Assembly (NCBI GenBank): GCA_002298165.1
Contig: DBMI01000116.1
Coordinates: forward strand, 1 to 31,224
Direction of reading: 5' to 3'
DNA: 31,224 bases
Source of the DNA: Desulfarculales bacterium UBA702
Lineage (GTDB): Bacteria > Desulfobacterota > Syntrophobacteria > Syntrophobacterales > Syntrophobacteraceae
A program made the translations under genes and the position numbers. Shown in pieces: positions 6,553 to 13,784 of the stretch. The notes under the pieces were generated by a model. That model ran no database searches. It had not been told where the DNA came from and saw nothing but the letters and a program-made list of their open reading frames with translations. Each line of letters starts with the position of its first letter. The stretch's first letter is position 1.

Positions 6553-8250
6553 GTGGCAACAAAGAAAATTGGAGAACTGCTGGTCCAGGAGGGCATGCTC
6601 ACGCCCGAGCAGCTCGATCAGGCCCTCGAGGAACAGCAAAAAAATAACGAGCGCCTCGGTACCGTCCTCATGAGTATGGGTATGGTGAGCGAGGACGTGC
6701 TCGTTGAATTTATTGCCCGGCAGTTCCAGGTGCCCCAGGTAAATATTGCCAAACTTTCCATCCCTAAAGATGTCATGAATGTCATCCCACTGGATGTCGC
6801 CCAGAAATATCACGCGGTGCCGTTTGGCCTGATGGGCAATACGCTCAATATTGCCATAGCAGATCCGGGCAACCTTTTCGTAATAGACGACCTGCGCTTC
6901 CTTACCAGAAAAAACATCCAGGTACATGTAGCATCCGACAAGGCGATCCGCAGGGTAATTGCCCAGATAAACGCGGGCGATGACTCTCTTAGCGATGTTT
7001 TGGGGATGATCAAGGAAGAGGTTGAGGTCGACCTCGTGCAGGCTTCCGACGAGATGGACCTCGCTCTTCTGGAAGATGCCGCCGAGCAGGCGCCGGTCGT
7101 TAAGCTGGTAAACCTTATCCTCATGGACGCAATTCGCAAGCAGGCAAGTGATATTCACCTCGAATGCTATGAAAAATCGATGCGTGTGCGTTTCAGAATC
7201 GACGGTGTGCTCTACGAAGTTATGCGCCCGCCCTACCAGTTGAAAAACGCCATGATATCGCGTCTTAAAATCATGTCCCGGCTCGATATTGCCGAGCGCC
7301 GTCTACCACAGGACGGACGAATTAAGCTGAAAGCCAAGGGGCGTGAGATGGATTTCCGCGTCTCGGTTCTTCCTACTCTTTTTGGCGAAAAAGTGGTTTT
7401 GCGCCTTCTCGATAAATCAGGCCTTCAATTGGATATGACGAAGCTCGGGTTCGAGGACGGCCAGTATAAGCACTTTAAGGACGCCATTTACCAGCCCTTT
7501 GGAATGGTACTCGTTACCGGTCCGACAGGAAGCGGCAAAACCACGACCCTCTACAGCGCCCTGTCCGATCTGAACAAAACCTCCGAGAATATTTCGACAG
7601 CCGAGGACCCCGTCGAGTATAACCTGACCGGGATCAACCAGGTACAGATCCAGGAATCAATCGGGCTTAGCTTTGCAGCGGCCCTGCGCGCATTTTTGCG
7701 CCAGGACCCCGACATTATCATGGTGGGCGAGATTCGTGACTTCGAAACTGCTGAAATTGCCGTAAAAGCTGCCCTGACAGGCCATTTGGTCCTCAGCACC
7801 CTTCATACCAACGATGCACCAAGCACTATAAACCGTCTGCTCAATATGGGCGTCGAAGGCTTCCTGGTTGCCTCGGCAGTGAACCTGGTCCTGGCTCAAA
7901 GGCTTGTTCGCCGCGTGTGCAGCGAGTGCAAAATGGTCGAAGACGTTGCGCCAGAGGCCCTGCTTGACCTTGGAGTTCGGGAAGATGAGCTTGGCACCTT
8001 CAAGTGTTATCGCGGAGAGGGCTGTATAATCTGTAACGATACGGGTTATCGGGGGCGAATTGCGCTCTACGAGGTCATGCCGTTACACGATCAGATCCGG
8101 GAACTTGTACTTATGGGGGCGTCGGCGGCGGAAATAAAAAAGGAATCCATCAGGCTTGGAATGCTGACTCTGCGGCGAAGCGGAATAAACAAGCTCAAGG
8201 AAGGCGTCACCTCGGTTGAAGAGGTAATCCGATCATCCACAAAGGACTAG
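6553..8250 (+). CDS. pilB: Type IV pilus assembly ATPase (PilB/GspE family)
   Basis: This 565-residue hexameric motor ATPase powers pilus extension from the cytoplasmic face of the inner membrane. The N-terminal MshEN-type region (about 1-150; c-di-GMP-binding in some relatives) is followed by the motor domain. Motor motifs are Walker A GPTGSGKTT (323-331), an Asp box around EDPVE (351-355), Walker B DPDIIMVGEIRD (385-396), and a His box ending in LSTLHTN. A tetracysteine zinc site is present (C456-x2-C459 and C491-x2-C494), which marks PilB/GspE rather than PilT. The GTG start has GGAAAGG 5-6 nt upstream. No other pilus gene adjoins it; pilC lies about 10 kb away on the other strand. A type II secretion GspE is possible, but the PilC-PilS pair favours a pilus. 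Confidence 0.92.
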   Translation: MATKKIGELLVQEGMLTPEQLDQALEEQQKNNERLGTVLMSMGMVSEDVLVEFIARQFQVPQVNIAKLSIPKDVMNVIPLDVAQKYHAVPFGLMGNTLNIAIADPGNLFVIDDLRFLTRKNIQVHVASDKAIRRVIAQINAGDDSLSDVLGMIKEEVEVDLVQASDEMDLALLEDAAEQAPVVKLVNLILMDAIRKQASDIHLECYEKSMRVRFRIDGVLYEVMRPPYQLKNAMISRLKIMSRLDIAERRLPQDGRIKLKAKGREMDFRVSVLPTLFGEKVVLRLLDKSGLQLDMTKLGFEDGQYKHFKDAIYQPFGMVLVTGPTGSGKTTTLYSALSDLNKTSENISTAEDPVEYNLTGINQVQIQESIGLSFAAALRAFLRQDPDIIMVGEIRDFETAEIAVKAALTGHLVLSTLHTNDAPSTINRLLNMGVEGFLVASAVNLVLAQRLVRRVCSECKMVEDVAPEALLDLGVREDELGTFKCYRGEGCIICNDTGYRGRIALYEVMPLHDQIRELVLMGASAAEIKKESIRLGMLTLRRSGINKLKEGVTSVEEVIRSSTKD

Positions 8251-8344
8251 GTGTAGAAAACGCGAAAAATCGACGATCCGTGATGCTATGCCGACAAGTT
8301 GCGGCTGGTATTGATTATACCGCCCGACACCACATCATCTTACG

Positions 8345-9019
8345 TTATGCCAGCCCTTCCTCAAGGTCAATTAATTCACCTGTGACCGTAAAAATTACAC
8401 GCTCGCAGATATTCACCACCCGGTCGGCGGTGCGCTCGAGATTATGAGCAACCCAGGTAAGGTGGCTGGCGCCTTCGATATTGCGGGGATCGGCGATGAC
8501 ATAAGTCATAAGTTCCTGATAGATTTGCCTGTAGAGATCATCCACTTCATTATCTCTGGAAGCTATCGCGCGGGCCATTTCAACGTCCCGGTTGGTGAAT
8601 GAGACAAGCGAGTCCCGCAGCATGCCCGCAGCCTTTTGGGCCATTCTTGGGATGTCTACCAGCGGTTTTATGAAGGTTTTCTTTTCGAGTTGGAGTGTAA
8701 GTTTGGCAATACCTTTTGCGTAATCGGCAATCCGTTCCAGTTCGGTTGCTATCTCCAGAACCGAGGCCAGGGTCCGCAAATCAACGGCCATGGGCTGTTG
8801 ACACGCTATCAACACCATCGTTTCCGATTCAATCGCGTAGCGCCTGCGATTGATATCGTAATCGGCTGCCATCAACCTGCGCGCTTCTTCAATGTCCTTG
8901 TCCTTCAGGGCTTCGACCGATTTTAAAATAGCTTGCTCAACTATTTTACCCAGGTCAAGCAGATGGTCCTGAAGCACTTGCAATTCTCTATCAAAGCTCT
9001 CTCTTGACACGGATTCCAA
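8345..9019 (-). CDS. phoU: Phosphate transport regulator PhoU
   Basis: This 224-residue all-helical cytosolic protein links Pst transporter activity to PhoR/PhoB signalling and restrains phosphate uptake. It contains two PhoU repeats, each with the metal-binding helix motif: ELERIADYAKG at 93-103 and NLERTADRVVNICE at 193-206. Length is standard for the family. The longest frame starts with TTG at 9019; a GTG at 9010, giving the MSRESFDREL start, is about equally plausible because AAGGG lies upstream of both. It is the last gene of the pst run, 89 nt after pstB1. That gap contains a 6-bp hairpin (9058-9077) that might modulate its expression. No phoB or phoR is visible in this window. Confidence 0.92.
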   Translation of the reverse strand: MESVSRESFDRELQVLQDHLLDLGKIVEQAILKSVEALKDKDIEEARRLMAADYDINRRRYAIESETMVLIACQQPMAVDLRTLASVLEIATELERIADYAKGIAKLTLQLEKKTFIKPLVDIPRMAQKAAGMLRDSLVSFTNRDVEMARAIASRDNEVDDLYRQIYQELMTYVIADPRNIEGASHLTWVAHNLERTADRVVNICERVIFTVTGELIDLEEGLA

Positions 9020-9057
9020 GTCCCTTCAGTCAAGTGTTATTCCTAGTTTAAATTGTA

Positions 9058-9077
9058 GACTAAAATGAATCTTAGTC
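9058..9077. repeat. Small hairpin between pstB1 and phoU
   Basis: GACTAA and TTAGTC form a 6-bp stem with an 8-nt loop. It lacks a U-tract and is best read as an intercistronic hairpin of unknown effect. Confidence 0.3.
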
Positions 9078-9108
9078 CATAACAAAAGGTATATCCCTAA
9101 CCCAAAGT

Positions 9109-10002
9109 TTATCCGGCCCGTCCGGTAATATAATCTTCCGTGAGTTTTTGGCGCGGCCGGGTAAAAATGAGTTCCGTGCTGTCGAATTCCACAAGTTTGC
9201 CCAACCAGAAAAATCCGGTATGATCGGACACACGTGATGCCTGCTGCATGTTATGCGTAACAATAACAATACAATAATCGGTCTTGAGAGACTGCATAAG
9301 CTGCTCGATTTGAAGGGTGGCAATGGGGTCGAGCGCCGAGCATGGCTCGTCCATCAGTATCACATCGGGTTTAACCGCTATGCTGCGGGCAATACAAAGT
9401 TTTTGCTGCTGCCCGAGGGAAAGGCCCAGCGCATCCTGTTTGAGCTTGTCTTTAACTTCATCCCAGAGCACCGCCCCCCGGAGACTTTGTTCTACAATAT
9501 CGGTGAGATCCTTTTTATCCCTGTGGAGTCCGAGTACCTTTGGCCCAAATGCTATATTTTCAAAGATGGATTGCGGAAATGGATTAGGGCGCTGAAATAC
9601 CATTCCCACGCGCCTGCGAAGTTCGACCACGTCTGTGCCGCGAGCGTAAATGTCCTTGCCGTCAAGCAAAACGGTGCCCTCGGCCCTCGCCCCCTTTATG
9701 GTGTCATTCATCCTGTTAAGGCACCGAAGGAAGGTGGATTTTCCACAACCCGAGGGACCTATCAGCGCAGTTATGCGACGGTCCAGGATAGAAATCGAAA
9801 CATCCGAAAGGGCTATTTTGGAACCGTAATAGAAATTCAGTCTCTCGACCCTGATCTTTTCCGCGACGGAGGACGCTGGATGCAACCCGGAGGATTGATG
9901 CTCATCCTGCATAGTTATTTGCCGACTTCCGTCTTCCATTATCTGTCCTCTGTCCTTCGTAACCTGTTTTGCCTCTTCCGTACCTATTTTTCTTTTGTCC
10001 AT
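9109..10002 (-). CDS. pstB: Phosphate ABC transporter ATP-binding protein, variant signature (PstB1)
   Basis: This cytosolic ATPase energises high-affinity phosphate import through PstC and PstA. It has Walker A GPSGCGKST, an intact Q-loop in GMVFQRPNPFP, Walker B VILMDEP, and an H-loop in IVTHNMQQASRVSD. The signature reads LSLGQQQKL instead of LSGGQQQRL, a departure at the residue that contacts nucleotide in the partner subunit. The longest frame gives 297 residues, about 40 more than typical PstB. The extra N-terminus is low-complexity and coincides with heptanucleotide repeats, so the true start may be internal (ATG at 9939, with GAGG 7 nt upstream, or ATG at 9912). The ATG at 10002 has GGAGGG almost touching it, which is too close. 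It lies 7 nt after pstB2. Confidence 0.9.
   Translation of the reverse strand: MDKRKIGTEEAKQVTKDRGQIMEDGSRQITMQDEHQSSGLHPASSVAEKIRVERLNFYYGSKIALSDVSISILDRRITALIGPSGCGKSTFLRCLNRMNDTIKGARAEGTVLLDGKDIYARGTDVVELRRRVGMVFQRPNPFPQSIFENIAFGPKVLGLHRDKKDLTDIVEQSLRGAVLWDEVKDKLKQDALGLSLGQQQKLCIARSIAVKPDVILMDEPCSALDPIATLQIEQLMQSLKTDYCIVIVTHNMQQASRVSDHTGFFWLGKLVEFDSTELIFTRPRQKLTEDYITGRAG
9925..9980. repeat. Heptanucleotide repeat array in the 5' end of pstB1 (locus C)
   Basis: Eight consecutive 7-bp units are in register: ACTTCCG, TCTTCCA, TTATCTG, TCCTCTG, TCCTTCG, TAACCTG, TTTTGCC, TCTTCCG. The consensus TCTTCCG is the same as at locus B. The array falls in the predicted N-terminal extension or leader of pstB1. 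Confidence 0.65.
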
Positions 10003-10009
10003 CCCTCCG

Positions 10010-10768
10010 CTATCCGAACCGTCCAGTGATATAGTCTTCCGTCCGCTTCTCGCGGGGACGAGTGAAAATCTCGGTACCCGGCCGATATTCGATCAGTTTG
10101 CCCATGAGGAAGAAAGCTGCCTGATCGGCAACGCGCGCAGCCTGCTGAATGCTGTGCGGGACGATAATAATGGTATAGAGCTTCTTTAACTCATGCAAAG
10201 ACTCCTCGACCTTCCTCGTTGAAATTGGATCAAGGCCGGAAGTCGGCTCATCGAGCAAAAGCACTTCGGGCTCGAGGGCCAGACTCCTTGCGATGCAAAG
10301 TCTTTGCTGCTGTCCTCCGGAGAGGGCATTGGCTGGGCTGTCGAGGCGGTCCTTTACCTCATCCCAGATTGCCGCCTGCTTCAGGCTGCGTTCGAGTACT
10401 TCCTCGGTGCGGTTACGATCCTTTATGCCGGCAAGTTTTAGCCCATAGACGACATTTTCCCTGATCGTGCCCGGCAGGGGCAGGGGCAGGGCGAAGACCA
10501 TGCCTACCCTGCGTCGAAGCTCTGCCAGGTTTATGTCCGAATCGTATATGTTTTTGCCGTTGATCAGGATACTGCCGGACATGCGAGTACCCTCGACGAT
10601 ATCGTTCAGGCGATTAATGAGCCTCAGCATCGTGGTTTTTCCACCGCTTGCGGGGCCAAAAAAAACAGTCACGGAATTGGAGGGAATCTCCATGGAGATA
10701 TTATCCAGGGCATGGAACTCTCCATAGAAATAATTTACCCCTTCGATGCGTATCTTTGGCTCTACCAC
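10010..10768 (-). CDS. pstB: Phosphate ABC transporter ATP-binding protein, variant Q-loop (PstB2)
   Basis: This second PstB paralogue has 252 residues, the normal length. It keeps Walker A GPASGGKTT, a perfect signature LSGGQQQRLCIARS, Walker B VLLLDEPTSGLDP, and the H-loop histidine in IVPHSIQQAARVAD. At the Q-loop, where PstB normally reads VFQ-PNPFP, it reads VFALPLPLPG. The glutamine that senses the gamma phosphate and couples to the permease is therefore missing. The LPLPLP stretch is encoded by a hexamer repeat. The start ATG overlaps the end of pstA by 7 nt, indicating translational coupling. Together with PstB1 it probably forms an asymmetric heterodimer. It remains possible that each forms a homodimer. 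Confidence 0.92.
   Translation of the reverse strand: MVEPKIRIEGVNYFYGEFHALDNISMEIPSNSVTVFFGPASGGKTTMLRLINRLNDIVEGTRMSGSILINGKNIYDSDINLAELRRRVGMVFALPLPLPGTIRENVVYGLKLAGIKDRNRTEEVLERSLKQAAIWDEVKDRLDSPANALSGGQQQRLCIARSLALEPEVLLLDEPTSGLDPISTRKVEESLHELKKLYTIIIVPHSIQQAARVADQAAFFLMGKLIEYRPGTEIFTRPREKRTEDYITGRFG
10473..10490. repeat. Hexanucleotide repeat at the PstB2 Q-loop
   Basis: Three perfect GGCAGG units in tandem encode, on the minus strand, the alternating Leu-Pro run that replaces the usual Q-loop sequence. Confidence 0.7.
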
Positions 10769-11607
10769 TGCCGCCTCCGGCGGAAATAACTCCTGATGAT
10801 TGTCGCAACGAAATTCATCGAGAGCACCAGAATGAGCAACACAAGTGCCGTCCCGTACTGAACGCTCAAGGGCATTCCCGGCACCTGGGTGCTTATGACA
10901 TACAGGTGATATGGAAGGGCCATTACCTGGTCAAAAGGTGACTGCGGAAGACGCGGCAGATAAAAGGCCGCCACAGTGAAGAGAATCGGGGCGGTTTCGC
11001 CGGCGGCTCTCAAAAGTCCCAGGATAATGCCCGTGATTATTCCCGGAAGCGCCTGCGGGAGCACGATATTGCGTATTCCCTGCCACCGCGTCCCGCCGAG
11101 GCTTGCGCTGACCGTGCGAAACTCGGTCGGAACACTCCGCAGCGCCTCCTCGGAAGTGCTTATGATGACCGGCAGGGTCATTATGGCGAGCGTCAGAACA
11201 CCGGCAATTATAGAAGTTCCCATGTGCATAAAGAGTACGAACATTCCAAGTCCGAAAAGCCCATAAACAATTGACGGAATTCCTGCAAGGTTCACAATCG
11301 CAAGCCGGATGGCGCGCGTCATCCAATTATCTTTGGCATATTCGGCAAGATAAACCGAGCCGCCAACCCCGACAGGGATGGCGCAAATGGCCGTTCCCAA
11401 CGTCAAGAGCAACGTCCCGACTATGGCCGGGAATATGCCGCCTTCCTTCATCCCCTCGTGAGGCACCGCAGAGATGAATTCCCATGACATGACCCGCACT
11501 CCCTCGATGAAAACTATTCCGATCACCACGAGGATAGGAGCGACTACTGCAATGGCGCAAAGGGTAAGAAATACGAATCCGATTTTTTGAACATGGGACC
11601 GGTTCAT
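10762..11607 (-). CDS. pstA: Phosphate ABC transporter permease PstA
   Basis: This 281-residue inner-membrane permease subunit has about six hydrophobic segments and the MetI-like coupling region (EEALRSVPTEFRTVSASLGGTRWQ, near 150-175). It forms the phosphate channel with PstC. Its start codon shares one base with the pstC stop (TGATG), and its end overlaps pstB2 by 7 nt, so the three are translationally coupled. Length is normal and nothing is missing. Confidence 0.93.
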   Translation of the reverse strand: MNRSHVQKIGFVFLTLCAIAVVAPILVVIGIVFIEGVRVMSWEFISAVPHEGMKEGGIFPAIVGTLLLTLGTAICAIPVGVGGSVYLAEYAKDNWMTRAIRLAIVNLAGIPSIVYGLFGLGMFVLFMHMGTSIIAGVLTLAIMTLPVIISTSEEALRSVPTEFRTVSASLGGTRWQGIRNIVLPQALPGIITGIILGLLRAAGETAPILFTVAAFYLPRLPQSPFDQVMALPYHLYVISTQVPGMPLSVQYGTALVLLILVLSMNFVATIIRSYFRRRRQW

Positions 11608-12551
11608 CAGCGAAGACCTCCCCGGTAGCGTTTTTTGAATATGGCCTTTGCGGCGACCAGGTTAATAAAGAATGTCAGGATAAAGAGCATAATTCCGATG
11701 CCGAAAAGAGCGTGGTAGTGCACGCTTCCACTGGCAACCTCGCCCATTTCGGCTGCAATCGTTGCAGTCATCGTACGCACGGGCATAAAGAGTGAATTGA
11801 AGCTCAGCGGCATTCTCGCGGCGTTTCCCGTGACCATCATCACCGCCATCGTTTCGCCGATGGCACGACCCATCCCCAGCATGACCGCGGTTGCTATTCC
11901 GGAACGAGCTGCTGGAACGACAATCCGCCAGATCGTCTGCCATTTTGTTGCTCCCATTGCCAAAGCTGCATCCCGATAGCTTTTGGGCACTGCGTCAAGC
12001 GCGTCTTCGGCAACGCTGATTATAGTCGGAAGGGACATATAGGCGAGTAGAAGCGCACCGGTAAACGCGGTCAGGCCGGTAGGGGCGTCCAGGTTGGTGC
12101 GGACGAGCGGCGCTATTACGTGCATGCCGAAGAATCCAAGCACAACCGATGGAATACCGGCAAGGACCTCAATTAATGGCTTCAAAATTTCGCGTGTCCA
12201 CTGGGGTGCCACTTCGCGGACGAACACGGCGGTGCATACCCCGAGGGGTAAAGCAATCAGGATAGATGCGACAGTCACATAAGCCGAGCCAAGGATAAGT
12301 GGGAGAGAGCCAAAAATGTCAAATGTGGGATACCACCGCGTGCCGAAAATATTTCCGGGAGAGACCTCGTAGAAGATCGGCAAACCTTCGCGCAGCAGAA
12401 AAAGAAAAATGAGTACCACAAACCCGATGGTAGAAAATCCAACGACTCGAATAGACGATTCTACTAAGAATTCGCTCCACGTCGAGCGCTCGGCTTTGGG
12501 TTTTTCCATCGTCAGTGTAGAACTCTCATTTGGCGCCAGATTGAAGTTCAT
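11607..12551 (-). CDS. pstC: Phosphate ABC transporter permease PstC
   Basis: This 314-residue inner-membrane permease has an N-terminal anchor at about 31-55 followed by a MetI-like domain with the EDALDAVPKSYRDAALAMGATKWQ coupling helix near 185-205 and about five further membrane segments. It pairs with PstA. The start overlaps the pstS stop by 4 nt (ATGA). Order and spacing are those of a classical pst operon, in which phosphate limitation via PhoB normally drives expression. I see no convincing Pho box upstream of pstS. Confidence 0.93.
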   Translation of the reverse strand: MNFNLAPNESSTLTMEKPKAERSTWSEFLVESSIRVVGFSTIGFVVLIFLFLLREGLPIFYEVSPGNIFGTRWYPTFDIFGSLPLILGSAYVTVASILIALPLGVCTAVFVREVAPQWTREILKPLIEVLAGIPSVVLGFFGMHVIAPLVRTNLDAPTGLTAFTGALLLAYMSLPTIISVAEDALDAVPKSYRDAALAMGATKWQTIWRIVVPAARSGIATAVMLGMGRAIGETMAVMMVTGNAARMPLSFNSLFMPVRTMTATIAAEMGEVASGSVHYHALFGIGIMLFILTFFINLVAAKAIFKKRYRGGLR

Positions 12552-13438
12552 TGGAGGGGAACAAATCCAAGTTTAGAGACTAGTTTCTGCCCATCGTGCA
12601 GTATCCAGTCCAAATAGTTTTTAATCTGCCCCTTCGGCTGTCCGGCCGTGTACATGTAAAGCGGGCGTGCAACCGGGTAGGTCCCATCGTTTACTGTCTC
12701 AGGCGATGGGAGGACGAAAGGGCCGCTATCATTTTTGGCTACCGCGATCACCTTTTGATCCGGTGTAACATAACCCAAACCGTCGTAGCCAATGGTGTTG
12801 GGGTTCTTCCTTATTTCGCTGCTGATTCCCTCACTTGAGGGCATTAGCAGCGTGTCGGGCGAAAACAGGAGCTTGCTCTTGGAATTCCCGAGCCTTATCA
12901 CATTTTCAAGGAAATATACGTATGTTCCGGAGTTCGACTCCCTCGAAAGAAGCACTATCGGCCTGTTTTCTCCTCCGAGCTGGCTCCAGTTGTTTATTTT
13001 ACCGGTATAGACGTCGGATATCTGCTGCAGGGTTAAATGGTCGACCGGGTTCGACGGGTTTACAACCACCGCGATAGCATCACGGGCAACAACGAACTCG
13101 ACTGGATCAATTCCGTTCGCCCTGGCCTCGGCAATCTCCTCGCGCTTCATCTCGCGGGAAGCGTTCGCAATTGAGACCGTCCCGTTTATCATCGCTGCAA
13201 TCCCGGTCCCTGATCCACCGCCCGTTACGGATATACGCACTTCCGGATGCATCTTCATATACAGCTCGGCCCACGCCAGCGCGAGGTTCACAAGCGTATC
13301 CGAACCTTTGTTTTCAATGGTCCCCGGGCTAACAGCTTCCCCTTTCGCCACTTCAGTCTTTTCATTGCCGCCCCGGCAGCCAACCATCAGCAGCAATGCA
13401 AGCGCGCACCAGAGTACAAGATTGACCTTCTTTTTCAT
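12548..13438 (-). CDS. pstS: Phosphate-binding lipoprotein PstS
   Basis: This solute-binding protein captures phosphate outside the inner membrane and delivers it to PstCA. From the ATG at 13438 it has 296 residues with a lipoprotein signal: MKKK, a hydrophobic core and the lipobox LMVGC, so it is anchored by lipid at the cysteine. The mature part shows the PBP/phosphate pattern, including KGSDTLVNLA, the VTGGGSGTGIAAMINGTV loop and SRESNSGTYVYFLE. The open frame extends 7 codons further to 13459, but starting at 13438 puts the charged MKKK at the N-terminus as expected. The Shine-Dalgarno sequence is weak (GCGAG). It is the first gene of the pst operon. Confidence 0.92.
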   Translation of the reverse strand: MKKKVNLVLWCALALLLMVGCRGGNEKTEVAKGEAVSPGTIENKGSDTLVNLALAWAELYMKMHPEVRISVTGGGSGTGIAAMINGTVSIANASREMKREEIAEARANGIDPVEFVVARDAIAVVVNPSNPVDHLTLQQISDVYTGKINNWSQLGGENRPIVLLSRESNSGTYVYFLENVIRLGNSKSKLLFSPDTLLMPSSEGISSEIRKNPNTIGYDGLGYVTPDQKVIAVAKNDSGPFVLPSPETVNDGTYPVARPLYMYTAGQPKGQIKNYLDWILHDGQKLVSKLGFVPLQ

Positions 13439-13784
13439 TAACTCGCCATTCCCGCCCATCGGAGCCGTTCATGACCTACTAGATCCATTACTCAGAAATC
13501 CACTGTTATCGGGCTGCTCAAGGTAGTCAGGGGCGCCGGAGCTGGGTGTATGGGCAATAACTTATAGCCGGAAAGACATGAATCCGCGGCTTTATATGAG
13601 AAGGAGATAATCCGGTCCCGGAAGCCGAGCGATTATAGAAAGAGATGGGCCTCAATTCAATTCCATTCTGTAGCACAGGCCCTAATATTTTGTTCGGCAA
13701 TCCAATAAAAAACCCTCCGTCCCTTCTGGGACGGAGGGTTTTTCCAATCTACTTCTCAAACTCCGCTAACTTCCCGGACGCTTT
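13439..13784. other. Intergenic region between groEL and pstS
   Basis: These 346 bp hold the groESL terminator (13708-13743) and presumably the pst promoter. A TATAAG -10-like hexamer is visible on the minus strand (about 13562-13567), but I cannot find a convincing -35 or Pho box. No open frame with coding character is seen. Confidence 0.5.
13708..13743. terminator. Strong bidirectional rho-independent terminator after groEL
   Basis: A perfect 16-bp inverted repeat, built on AAAAACCCTCCGTCCC with a 4-nt TTCT loop, carries A and T runs on both sides. It works on either strand in principle. Here it ends the groESL transcript about 40 nt past the groEL stop and insulates the pst operon. Confidence 0.92.

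Noticed and set aside
8303..8324. Bulged hairpin between convergent pilB and phoU
   Set aside because: The stem is only 8 bp with a bulge and lacks a U-tract on either strand, too weak to call a terminator.
13460..13700. Pho box upstream of pstS
   Set aside because: Expected for a pst operon, but I could not find two direct repeats matching the known pattern at a promoter distance.
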